From positions 4,321-68,320 of the forward strand of contig JAHDIF010000009.1 of NCBI GenBank assembly GCA_020630915.1: a DNA stretch of 64,000 bases, read 5' to 3'. Origin of the DNA: Dokdonia sp. (GTDB taxonomy: Bacteria; Bacteroidota; Bacteroidia; Flavobacteriales; Flavobacteriaceae). Position 1 is the first letter of the stretch. Each line of letters opens with the position of its first letter. The notes beneath the pieces are model-generated. The model did no database searches. It saw nothing but the letters and a program-made list of their open reading frames with translations, and was not told the DNA's origin. Shown here in pieces: positions 28,725-36,559 of the stretch. The translations under genes and the position numbers were made by a program.

Positions 28725-28748
28725 AAAGTGAGTCGGCTGACTCACTTT
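28725..28748 (+). terminator. Terminator of the acyl-CoA dehydrogenase gene
   Basis: Perfect 10-bp stem AAAGTGAGTC/GACTCACTTT with a 4-base loop and T-tract. Confidence 0.9.
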
Positions 28749-28767
28749 TTTTATGCATCTTTAAAAC

Positions 28768-29664
28768 GTGAATACTAGAAAACGTCTCAACCGAGCTTAC
28801 AAAAATGCGCGTGTTATCTCTTTTGATAACACTAATAAGCTTGTATTTTTTTCTGATTGCCACCGAGGAGATAAGAGCTTTGCAGATGACTTTGCTCGTA
28901 ATGAAAATATCTATCAACACGCTTTACAGCATTACTATAAAGAAGGTTTCTCATACTTTGAATTAGGAGATGGTGATGAGCTTTGGGAAAACATCTCCTT
29001 TGAGACCATCCTTAAAGCACATAAAAATGTGTACCAGCTACTACAAAAGTTTCATTTTGAAAATAGATTACACCTAATTTATGGCAATCACGATATGGTA
29101 TACCGTGATCCCAAATATGTTAAAAAGCATTTAAGCACTTACTTTGATCCCAAAGATGGAAGGGAAGAAATTCTCTTTCAAAACCTGGAATATCACGAAG
29201 CTATTGTTCTAAAACATTGTGATACAAATCAAGAAATCTTTATGTGCCACGGACATCAAGCAGATTGGATGAACTATCACGGGTGGCGGTTTAATCGCTT
29301 CTTAGTACGTGTTTTGTGGAAACCTCTTCAAATATTCGGTATTTCTGACCCTACAAGCCCAGCAAAGAATTATAAAGAACTTATTAAGGTAGAGCGTCGT
29401 TTAAAAAAATGGATTGTCGAAAATAGCAACTTAATGACTATCGTAGGTCATACCCATAGACCACGATTTCCAGAACCTGGAGATATTGCTTTTTTTAATG
29501 ATGGCAGTTGTGTGCATCCTCGAAGTATTACAGGTATTGAGGTAGAAAATGGTCAAATTTCTCTAATAAAATGGCACATCGCTACCCACGAAGATGGCAC
29601 GTTACGGGTTATGCGAGTATTACTAGAAGGCCCTCAAAAATTAATTGATTATAAAACGGAGTAA
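28768..29664 (+). CDS. Calcineurin-like metallophosphoesterase
   Basis: 298 residues starting at GTG. The dimetal motifs are in order: FFSDCHRGD (the usual D-x-H), ELGDGDELWE (GD-x-x-D), YGNHD (GNHD), CHGHQADW and VGHTHRP (GHTH). It is cytoplasmic with no signal peptide. The WMNYHGWRFNRFLVRVLWKP insert lies between the motifs. The substrate cannot be assigned; homologues are annotated only as phosphoesterases. Confidence 0.85.
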   Translation: MNTRKRLNRAYKNARVISFDNTNKLVFFSDCHRGDKSFADDFARNENIYQHALQHYYKEGFSYFELGDGDELWENISFETILKAHKNVYQLLQKFHFENRLHLIYGNHDMVYRDPKYVKKHLSTYFDPKDGREEILFQNLEYHEAIVLKHCDTNQEIFMCHGHQADWMNYHGWRFNRFLVRVLWKPLQIFGISDPTSPAKNYKELIKVERRLKKWIVENSNLMTIVGHTHRPRFPEPGDIAFFNDGSCVHPRSITGIEVENGQISLIKWHIATHEDGTLRVMRVLLEGPQKLIDYKTE

Positions 29665-29666
29665 AC

Positions 29667-29999
29667 TTACTCTTCTGGCGCGAGAGTAACTTTAAGGCCA
29701 TCCATTTTACGACTTATGTGCAACTGGCAACCCAACCTACTCGTGTCTTTTACATTAAAAGCCTCTGCGAGCATAGCCTCTTCGTCATCAGACATCTCTG
29801 GAAGTTCGTGTTCACTTTCTATATAGCACTGGCAAGATGCACACATGGCCATCCCTCCACAGATACCTATAGTTCCTTCTGGAGCGAGCTCATAGGAGCG
29901 AACTACTTCCATTAGATTCATATTCATATCTGTAGGAGCGTCAATATCGTGAGTAACGCCTTCACGGTCTGTGATATATATTTTAATGTCTTGTTCCAC
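29667..29999 (-). CDS. 2Fe-2S ferredoxin (adrenodoxin type)
   Basis: 110 residues. It starts with GTG, which overlaps the TAG of the upstream reductase by one base. Cluster ligands are in GICGGMAMCASCQCY and a distal Cys in RLGCQLHI, with the spacing of vertebrate/bacterial adrenodoxin-type ferredoxins. Paired with the flavin reductase upstream it would form a short electron chain. The terminal acceptor is not evident, though the Fe-S carrier genes lie next in the same direction. Confidence 0.9.
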   Translation of the reverse strand: MEQDIKIYITDREGVTHDIDAPTDMNMNLMEVVRSYELAPEGTIGICGGMAMCASCQCYIESEHELPEMSDDEEAMLAEAFNVKDTSRLGCQLHISRKMDGLKVTLAPEE

Positions 30000-31051
30000 T
30001 ACTCAATAGCCTTTACAACTGCCTTAGGAGCTTCTTTTTTACTACCGTCGAAACCTGTGACTCCACCTACCGTGGTATACTTCATCACATAGCGCTTGTC
30101 AGGAAAAATGCGCTGGTAGGCGCTCTGACACATTAAAGTAGCTTCGTGAAAACCGCAAAGTATTAATTTTAATTTTCCTGGATAGGTATTCACATCCCCT
30201 ATGGCATAAATACCGGGTATATTGGTTTGATAATCTAGGCTATTATCTACTTTTATGGCATTTTTCTCGATCTCAAGACCCCAATCTGCAATGGGACCTA
30301 ATTTTGGTGCCAGTCCAAATAGGGCTATAAATGCATCTACCTCGAGACGAGTGACCTCTTCTCCTCTTTTTACCTGAACAGCGTCTAGCTTATTTGCTCC
30401 TTCTAAGGCAACAATTTCGGCAGGAGTGATTAGTTTAATCTTGCCTTCGTTTTTGAGTTCTTGTACTTTTTCTACACTATCTAGGGCACCTCTAAATTCA
30501 TTGCGACGGTGTACCAATGTAACTTCACTAGCCACATCTGCCAAGAAAATACTCCAGTCTAAGGCACTATCTCCTCCTCCAGCGATTACCACTTTTTTAT
30601 CGCGGTATACCTCAGGATCTTTAATCATATAGGCAAGTCCATTGTCTTCGTAGTACGAAAGATTTTCTAACTGTGGCTTGCGGGGTTCAAAACTCCCTAG
30701 TCCTCCTGCAATAGCGACAATAGGAGCGTTATGTTTTGTCCCTTTATTGGTGGTTACAACAAAACTACCGTCTTCTAACTTCTCAATAGTATCTGCCCGT
30801 TCTCCTAACGTAAAACCAGGTTGAAAAGGCTCTATTTGTTTCATTAGATTATCTACTAGGTCTCCGGCAAGCACTTCTGGAAATGCAGGTATATCGTAGA
30901 TGGGTTTTTTAGGATATATTTCGGCACACTGTCCTCCTGGTTGCGGCAGTGCGTCTATCAAGTGGCATTTTAGCTTTAAAAGTCCCGCTTCAAAAACAGC
31001 AAAAAGACCTGTAGGCCCTGCCCCAATAATAAGTATATCTGTCTGGATCAT
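29999..31051 (-). CDS. Ferredoxin-NAD(P)+ reductase, thioredoxin-reductase-like
   Basis: 350 residues. FAD site ILIIGAGPTGLFAVFEAG, NAD(P) site VVIAGGGDSALDWSIFLAD, and a C-terminal FAD motif GIYAIGDVNTYPGKLKLILC. It lacks the CxxC redox pair of thioredoxin reductase, so it fits the YumC-type ferredoxin/flavodoxin reductase. The overlapping ferredoxin gene supports this. Confidence 0.9.
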   Translation of the reverse strand: MIQTDILIIGAGPTGLFAVFEAGLLKLKCHLIDALPQPGGQCAEIYPKKPIYDIPAFPEVLAGDLVDNLMKQIEPFQPGFTLGERADTIEKLEDGSFVVTTNKGTKHNAPIVAIAGGLGSFEPRKPQLENLSYYEDNGLAYMIKDPEVYRDKKVVIAGGGDSALDWSIFLADVASEVTLVHRRNEFRGALDSVEKVQELKNEGKIKLITPAEIVALEGANKLDAVQVKRGEEVTRLEVDAFIALFGLAPKLGPIADWGLEIEKNAIKVDNSLDYQTNIPGIYAIGDVNTYPGKLKLILCGFHEATLMCQSAYQRIFPDKRYVMKYTTVGGVTGFDGSKKEAPKAVVKAIE

Positions 31052-31064
31052 AGAATTTTCTTAG

Positions 31065-31127
31065 TACGCTTTATCGCTTTGCTCTCCCTATGGCCGTGAA
31101 TCTCACTAGTTCGATTTCGCGAAAGCG
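31065..31127 (+). repeat. Long palindrome-related element L2 (empty site)
   Basis: It reads TACGCTTTATCGCTTTGCTC, then GGCCGTGAATCTCACTAG, then TTCGATTTCGCGAAAGCG, ending at the nfu stop codon. The ends are inverted (TACGCTTT and AAAGCG). It is the mirror of element L3 at 32661 but lacks the 21-bp CCTGCC insertion. Confidence 0.75.
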
Positions 31128-31370
31128 TTATGCTTCTACATTAATCACGCTCTCAATCTGAGGCGCATGCTTTTTAATGGTCATCTCAACACCGCTCTTA
31201 AGGGTCATCTGATTCACAGAGCAACCTACACAAGCTCCTTCTAGCTGGACTCTTACTGTTGTTCCCTCATCTATACCAAGCAATGCGATATCTCCACCAT
31301 CACTTTGTAAAAAAGGGCGAATCTCGTTAAGAGCATCTTCTACTTTTTGTTGTAATTCTTGATCTGTCAT
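31128..31370 (-). CDS. NifU C-terminal-domain Fe-S scaffold/carrier
   Basis: 80 residues, the whole protein being one NifU_C (Nfu) domain: LQSDGGDIALLGID and the cluster-binding CVGCSVNQMTLK (CxxC). It would carry a 4Fe-4S cluster to apo-proteins. It is 3 bp downstream of the Mrp gene and so co-transcribed. Confidence 0.93.
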   Translation of the reverse strand: MTDQELQQKVEDALNEIRPFLQSDGGDIALLGIDEGTTVRVQLEGACVGCSVNQMTLKSGVEMTIKKHAPQIESVINVEA

Positions 31371-31373
31371 AGC

Positions 31374-32510
31374 TTAATTTTTAACGGCAGAGCAACCAGC
31401 CATTGTTGTAATTTTTATTGCTTCTGTAGCGGGTAAGTCATTATTGCGACGTACCGTTTCTTCCACCACATTTTTTGTAAGATCTTCAAACGCTTTTTCT
31501 AATGCCGTACCTTCTTGTAAAGCTGCTGGACGACCTACATCTCCTGCTTCTCGAATACTTTGTACTAAAGGTATCTCTCCTAGCATTCTCACATCTAGAT
31601 CTTGCGCCAGGTTTCTTGCTCCTTCTTTACCAAAGATATAATATTTGTTCTCTGGCAACTCTGCTGGCGTAAAGTATGCCATATTCTCAACAATCCCTAA
31701 AACAGGTACATTAATGCTATCCTGCTGGAACATCGCTACTCCCTTCTTAGCATCTGCTAGGGCAACCGTTTGCGGTGTACTTACCACAACCGCTCCCGTA
31801 ATAGGCAAAGACTGCATGATACTCAAGTGAATATCTCCTGTACCTGGAGGTAGATCTAATAAAAGAAAATCCAGTTCTCCCCAAGCGGCGTCAAAAATCA
31901 TTTGGTTTAATGCCTTTGCAGCCATAGGACCTCTCCATATGACGGCTTGATCTGGTTTTGTAAAGAATCCTATAGATAAGATTTTTACTCCATAGTTCTC
32001 TACAGGTTTCATCTTAGACTTACCATCTACATTTACAGAGAGTGGTCTTTCTGTCACTACATCAAACATAATAGGTGCAGAAGGTCCGTAAATATCGGCA
32101 TCTAGGATTCCTACTTTAAAGCCCATTTTAGAAAGGGTAACTGCAATATTTGCCGTTACTGTAGATTTCCCTACACCGCCTTTACCAGACGCGACGGCTA
32201 CAATATTCTTAATACCTGGAATTGCTTTTCCTTTAATCTCGTTTTTCTCTGTAGGTGCTGGAGCATCTACTTTAAGGTTGATTTTTACAGAAGCACTTTC
32301 TGAAACCTTTTCTTTAATCACTCTGGCAATTTCAGACTCTGTCTTTTTACGTGCTTGCAGTGTTGGGTTTTTGATCGTAATATCTACAATTACCTCATCA
32401 CCAAAGGTGAGCACATTTGTCACTGCACCACTATCTACCATATTCTCTCCCGCTCCGGGAACAGTAATAGTTTTAAGTGCCGAGAGTATATCTTGTTTTT
32501 TAAATTTCAT
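31374..32510 (-). CDS. Mrp/ApbC-type Fe-S cluster carrier ATPase
   Basis: 378 residues. An N-terminal MIP18/DUF59 domain (FKKQDILSALKTITVPG) is followed by a P-loop deviant Walker A (ASGKGGVGKSTVTANIA) and the Mrp signature (LLDLPPGTGDIHLSI). Family members bind and transfer Fe-S clusters. The operon partner Nfu and the nearby ferredoxin fit Fe-S assembly. A palindrome-related element flanks the mrp-nfu pair on each side. Confidence 0.93.
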   Translation of the reverse strand: MKFKKQDILSALKTITVPGAGENMVDSGAVTNVLTFGDEVIVDITIKNPTLQARKKTESEIARVIKEKVSESASVKINLKVDAPAPTEKNEIKGKAIPGIKNIVAVASGKGGVGKSTVTANIAVTLSKMGFKVGILDADIYGPSAPIMFDVVTERPLSVNVDGKSKMKPVENYGVKILSIGFFTKPDQAVIWRGPMAAKALNQMIFDAAWGELDFLLLDLPPGTGDIHLSIMQSLPITGAVVVSTPQTVALADAKKGVAMFQQDSINVPVLGIVENMAYFTPAELPENKYYIFGKEGARNLAQDLDVRMLGEIPLVQSIREAGDVGRPAALQEGTALEKAFEDLTKNVVEETVRRNNDLPATEAIKITTMAGCSAVKN

Positions 32511-32660
32511 TTTCTAATCAAGCAATGTTACTAGCCTTTTATCTAGACTAAATCTAAGTACAAAGATACGGTACGAAGTTGGTATTCTAAAAACCCATAG
32601 ATAGGTTTTAGCTATGGTATAATTGAGAGGTTAGCAGCTGCTCTGACCAAGCAAGATGTA

Positions 32661-32743
32661 GCTTTCGCGAAATCGAACTAGTGAGACCTGCCTGCCGGTA
32701 GGCAAGGTTCACGACCATCGGGAAAGCAAAGCGATAAAGCATA
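32661..32743 (-). repeat. Long palindrome-related element L3 (occupied site)
   Basis: Inverted relative to L2. On the plus strand it reads GCTTTCGCGAAATCGAACTA, GTGAGA, a 21-bp CCTGCC palindrome (32687-32707), TTCACG, and then ends AGCGATAAAGCATA next to the stop of the MGMT-like gene. L2 has GTGAGA joined directly to TTCACG. Confidence 0.8.
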
Positions 32744-32744
32744 C

Positions 32745-33098
32745 CTAAAACATATATTCATCCAGCTCGATTGTGGGTTCCCAGAGCAACTCTTTAAAAG
32801 CGACCACCTTATCATCCTTTACCTCAACTCCTTCTGCCTCTAGCATTTGTTGCATCGCCGTAGAGCTGCCAAAGTGCATTTTTCCTGTAAGTAAGCCTAT
32901 ACGATTCACAACACGGTGCGCTGGCACATCTGGAAAACGCCCAGCGCCATTCATCGCCCAGCCTACCATTCTAGAACTTCCGCCAGAGCCTATGTAACGA
33001 GCAATAGCCCCATAGGTAGTGACCTTACCTTCTGGTATATGCCTTACAACTTCATATACTTTATCAAAAAATCCTAACGTTTGGTCTGAATAATTCAT
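32745..33098 (-). CDS. Alkyltransferase-like protein (ATL, MGMT family)
   Basis: 117 residues covering only the DNA-binding domain of the O6-alkylguanine transferases. The acceptor motif PCHR is PAHRVVNR here, so the reactive Cys is Ala and the protein cannot dealkylate DNA. ATL proteins bind O6-alkylguanine and hand it to nucleotide excision repair. The motifs GKVTTYGAIARYIG and SRMVGWAMNGAG (Arg finger and recognition helix) are intact. Overlaps the LysE gene stop (TAATG). Confidence 0.9.
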   Translation of the reverse strand: MNYSDQTLGFFDKVYEVVRHIPEGKVTTYGAIARYIGSGGSSRMVGWAMNGAGRFPDVPAHRVVNRIGLLTGKMHFGSSTAMQQMLEAEGVEVKDDKVVAFKELLWEPTIELDEYMF

Positions 33099-33727
33099 TA
33101 TTCAAAATAGAGGGTGCGCATTAATGTAATCACTACTAGAACGAGCATAAGCCCAGCCATAAAGTAATTTGAATACTTATTAAAAGAAGCGCTCTTTTTA
33201 TTGATTCTTGCAAAAAAGGTGGCGTAGAGGTAGAGTGCTGTAAAAGTACCTAAAGTAGCCGCCGCTATAAAAGTAATCATTGCCATCACATTATAATCTA
33301 CCTTACCGCTTACGTTAAGGCCTACACCTAGTGCACAAAAATAAGGTATAGGTAAGACGTTAAGTGCAGAGACCATCATCCCCTTTCCTAAACTCTTTAA
33401 ACCAGCGTGCTTGGAAGCTTTGACTTGTTTTACTTTGCTTTTTTTTGCCTTCACAAAAAAGAAGATTGCCATAATAGCAAAAATCACAATCCCAGTGCGT
33501 AATAGCATATTTTGAACATACGGATTTCCAAAAATATATCGAGCTAGTTGTATTGCAATCCAAGCCTGAAATAGCACCACAATAGATGCTCCTACTGCGA
33601 CAAGAATCCCATTTTTCTTCCCGTGCTGGACACAGGTCTTTGCCACAGACATATTGATAAGTCCAGGAGGAATAACCCCTGCCAATGCGGCAAAGTATGT
33701 GATTAAGAAAAGTTTAGTCGTTTCCAG
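33098..33727 (-). CDS. LysE-family transporter with unusual start
   Basis: About 209 residues, five to six TM helices; VIPPGLINMSVAK corresponds to the LysE PGP motif. The first standard-type start is a TTG at 33685, but that would cut off the first half of TM1. The frame is open upstream to the trmB stop, and LETTKLFLITYFAALAGVIP makes a complete first helix. A CTG at 33727 is the best start there. There is no ATG or GTG in the stretch. The exported substrate is unknown. Confidence 0.7.
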   Translation of the reverse strand: METTKLFLITYFAALAGVIPPGLINMSVAKTCVQHGKKNGILVAVGASIVVLFQAWIAIQLARYIFGNPYVQNMLLRTGIVIFAIMAIFFFVKAKKSKVKQVKASKHAGLKSLGKGMMVSALNVLPIPYFCALGVGLNVSGKVDYNVMAMITFIAAATLGTFTALYLYATFFARINKKSASFNKYSNYFMAGLMLVLVVITLMRTLYFE

Positions 33728-33736
33728 GTTGTTAGG

Positions 33737-34411
33737 CTATTTCACTCTAAATTTAATATAAGTTATTGGTTTTCCTTGTTCTAAATATTGTTTTTCATAA
33801 AAAGTCTGGATTCCTGTGACTTCTTTAGGAGAATATTCATTCTTATACACATTATGGTTTGCGTGTAAAATCTCGTGACCTTCGCCGTGTAATAATCCCA
33901 AAGTATACCCGTGCATAAACTCTGAGTCTGTCTTAAGATTAATGGTCCCGTCTGGAGTGAGTATGTTCTTGTACTTTTGTAAGAATTCTGTATTGGTCAT
34001 TCTGTGCTTGGTACGTTTGTACTTGATCTGAGGATCAGGAAAGGTAATCCAGATTTCTGATATTTCTGCTTTCGCGAAAGCGTACTCAACAAGCTCTATC
34101 TGGGTACGCATAAAGCCGACATTATCTAGCCCATCTTCTAAAGCTGTTTTTGCACCACGCCAAAAACGCGCCCCTTTGATATCAATCCCTAAAAAGTTTT
34201 TCTCTGGATAAGTTCTTGCCAATTCTACAGAATACTCTCCCTTACCACAACCTAATTCTAAAACAATAGGGTTGCCATTTTTGAAAAAGTCTTTATTCCA
34301 ATTACCTTTAAGAGCAAAAGGTTGGTCTACAAGGTCCTCCCGTTTAGGTTGAATTACGTTTTTAAAAGTTTCGTTTTCGCGAAAGCGCTTAAGCTTATTT
34401 TTACTGCCCAC
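33737..34411 (-). CDS. trmB: tRNA (guanine-46-N7)-methyltransferase
   Basis: 224 residues. SAM site VLELGCGKGEYSVELAR, the family motif WITFPDPQIKYKRTKHR, and the C-terminal TGIQTFYEKQYLEQGKPITY. It makes m7G46 in tRNA. Two palindrome copies lie within this short gene: RFREN near residue 9 and AFAKA (YAFAKAEISEI) in the middle, just before the PDP motif. Confidence 0.95.
   Translation of the reverse strand: MGSKNKLKRFRENETFKNVIQPKREDLVDQPFALKGNWNKDFFKNGNPIVLELGCGKGEYSVELARTYPEKNFLGIDIKGARFWRGAKTALEDGLDNVGFMRTQIELVEYAFAKAEISEIWITFPDPQIKYKRTKHRMTNTEFLQKYKNILTPDGTINLKTDSEFMHGYTLGLLHGEGHEILHANHNVYKNEYSPKEVTGIQTFYEKQYLEQGKPITYIKFRVK
34068..34082. repeat. TTTCGCGAAA palindrome in trmB, copy 1
   Basis: GCTTTCGCGAAAGCG, read as AFAKA. 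Confidence 0.9.
34372..34387. repeat. TTTCGCGAAA palindrome in trmB, copy 2
   Basis: CGTTTTCGCGAAAGCG, read as RFREN at the protein N-terminus. Confidence 0.9.
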
Positions 34412-34480
34412 AGTGTTTGATAATGTTTTGGTAAAATTAAGGAAACTTTAAATAGGCATTACCAGACTACCTTTGTATTA

Positions 34481-35629
34481 ATGAAAGTAAAAAAAACCAT
34501 TCTTGTTGCCCCGTTAAACTGGGGATTAGGTCACGCTACCAGGTGTATACCTATCATCCTAGCGTTGCAGGAAGATGGCTACGAGGTTATAATTGCAAGT
34601 GATGGTGATGCTCTCGGACTTCTAAAAAAGGAGTTTCCTAGCCTTTCTTCTGTAACGTTACCTTCTTATAATGTTTCCTATACAGCGCAAGGCTCTCGTC
34701 TAAAACAAAAACTTATAGCAAGTATCCCACGTTTTGTAAAAGCTATTAAAACCGAAAATAAAAAGCTTGCTGAGCTTATAGAAAAATACGGCATAGATGG
34801 TGTAATCTCAGATAATAGATTTGGACTTTACAGTAATAAAGTGCCTACCGTTTTTATAACACATCAATTGAGAGTTTTAAGCGGAAGTACCACTTGGCTA
34901 TCTACCTACTTACATACTAGATTCATTAAAAGATTTACTGAGTGCTGGGTGCCAGATTATGAGGAAACTAACAATCTTAGTGGTGCATTAGGGCACCCTA
35001 AAAAGCACATTAGCTCTATCCGTTATATTGGACCTTTAAGCCGCTTCAAGGCTTGCAATCAAGACATCGAATACAAAGCTGCTGCTATACTTTCTGGTCC
35101 AGAACCTCAACGAACATTGCTTGAAGAAATTCTTTTAAGAGAATTTAAAAAATATGTGGGCCCCGTTTTATTGGTGCGAGGTGTCATTGAAGACGAACAA
35201 GTCTTTACCAAAAAAGGTCAAATAGAAATTGTAAACTATCTTACAACATCTCAACTTGAAAAGGTTATTCATAAAAGTGAATTTATAATATCACGTTCTG
35301 GATACACGACACTCATGGATCTAGCCCGTTTAGGAAAAAAAGCTTTTTTTATTCCAACTCCAGGACAGGCAGAACAGGAGTACCTAGCCCAGAGACTAAA
35401 AGAAAAAGGTATCGCCCCTTTTAGCACTCAAGATAATTTTAAGATTAAGGACCTTGCAAAGGTGGCTGTTTATAAAGGCTTTAAAGAGAAAGATGAGGAA
35501 GTTGATTTAAGGCAATTCTTCGGCCTTTTCGAGAGTGAAAGAGAACTCAGACCCAACGCCCAATTCACTTTCAACATAGATTTTCTCTTCATGCGCCTCA
35601 ATAATATGCTTCACAATAGAAAGGCCTAG
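34481..35629 (+). CDS. GT28/MurG-like glycosyltransferase
   Basis: 382 residues. The N-terminal LVAPLNWGLGHATRCIPI has the glycine-rich loop and GHATR motif. The C-terminal donor region is HKSEFIISRSGYTTLMDLARLGKKAFF with PTPGQAEQEYLA, typical of GT-B enzymes that act on lipid-linked or nucleotide-sugar donors. The acceptor is unknown. The 3' end runs 123 bp into the opposite-strand histidine kinase gene; the last 40 or so residues (from VDLRQFFG) are the antisense of that gene and look non-domain. Confidence 0.82.
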   Translation: MKVKKTILVAPLNWGLGHATRCIPIILALQEDGYEVIIASDGDALGLLKKEFPSLSSVTLPSYNVSYTAQGSRLKQKLIASIPRFVKAIKTENKKLAELIEKYGIDGVISDNRFGLYSNKVPTVFITHQLRVLSGSTTWLSTYLHTRFIKRFTECWVPDYEETNNLSGALGHPKKHISSIRYIGPLSRFKACNQDIEYKAAAILSGPEPQRTLLEEILLREFKKYVGPVLLVRGVIEDEQVFTKKGQIEIVNYLTTSQLEKVIHKSEFIISRSGYTTLMDLARLGKKAFFIPTPGQAEQEYLAQRLKEKGIAPFSTQDNFKIKDLAKVAVYKGFKEKDEEVDLRQFFGLFESERELRPNAQFTFNIDFLFMRLNNMLHNRKA

Positions 35630-36559
35630 TCCAGAACCTCCTACTTTTCTATTGCCACTCTTATCTACTCTAAAGAATCGCTCAAAGAGTCTTGGGATAT
35701 ATTCTTGATCTATACCTTCTCCATTATCCGTCACTCTAATAAGTAACTTATTTTGAATCAAGTTTTGTACGCTGACCTCTGTGGTTCCGTTCTCTTTTCC
35801 ATACTTAATGGAATTCTCTATAAGATTGGTGAGTAATTGCTGGATTCGTTCTTCGTCTGCATTTACAAGGATAGGCCGGTCGTACTCTAGGTCAAAGGTG
35901 AGAGTTACATTTTTCTTTGCCGCCTTCATTTCTAGTAAATCAAACGTATTCTTAATGACTTCTATAATATCAAAATAGGAGTAATCTAGGTTAAGATCAC
36001 CTGCCTCTAATTTTGAGATCATGTCTAGGTCATTTACTAAATAAATAAGCCGTTCTACTCCCTTATCTGCCCGCTGAAGGTATTTCTTACGGACCGTTTT
36101 ATCTTTTATAGCTCCGTCTAAAAGTGTCAAAATATAGCCTTGTACCGTAAAAAGAGGGGTTTTAAGCTCATGCGCTACATTACCCATAAACTCTTTTCTG
36201 TACTCCTCTGTAATTCTAAGTCCTTCTATTTCTAATCTCTTGCGCTCTGCAAATTTTTGCACTTCTTGCTCTAGTGCGCTCATATCTGTGGATATCCGCT
36301 CTTCTGGAAAGCTAGCTTCTTCTAGAATAGAAACATCATCATATATCTTTTTTAATCGTTCGTAAATATATTTCTGAACGCGATACTGGATAATAAGGAA
36401 AGACAAAGTAAACCCAACAATTGCTATTACAACAATAGCCATAAGGTTAAACTGTATGTTAAAGTAAAAGATCAATAAAAGTCCTACACCTATAACCAAT
36501 CCAATGTATAGGGAGGTCATCATTGCAAATACATACGACTTAAAAGAGTCTGAAGCCAT
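35507..36559 (-). CDS. Sensor histidine kinase (PhoR-like)
   Basis: 350 residues. Two N-terminal TM helices (FAMMTSLYIGLVIGVGLLLI and MAIVVIAIVGFTLSFLII) with almost no periplasmic loop. Then HisKA with the phospho-acceptor in NVAHELKTPLFTVQGY, and the HATPase boxes N (LLTNLIENSIKYG), G1 (RVTDNGEGID) and G2 (GGSGLGLSIVKH). The short loop suggests sensing in or through the membrane, as in PhoR. Overlaps the response regulator stop (TAATG). Confidence 0.9.
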   Translation of the reverse strand: MASDSFKSYVFAMMTSLYIGLVIGVGLLLIFYFNIQFNLMAIVVIAIVGFTLSFLIIQYRVQKYIYERLKKIYDDVSILEEASFPEERISTDMSALEQEVQKFAERKRLEIEGLRITEEYRKEFMGNVAHELKTPLFTVQGYILTLLDGAIKDKTVRKKYLQRADKGVERLIYLVNDLDMISKLEAGDLNLDYSYFDIIEVIKNTFDLLEMKAAKKNVTLTFDLEYDRPILVNADEERIQQLLTNLIENSIKYGKENGTTEVSVQNLIQNKLLIRVTDNGEGIDQEYIPRLFERFFRVDKSGNRKVGGSGLGLSIVKHIIEAHEEKIYVESELGVGSEFSFTLEKAEELP

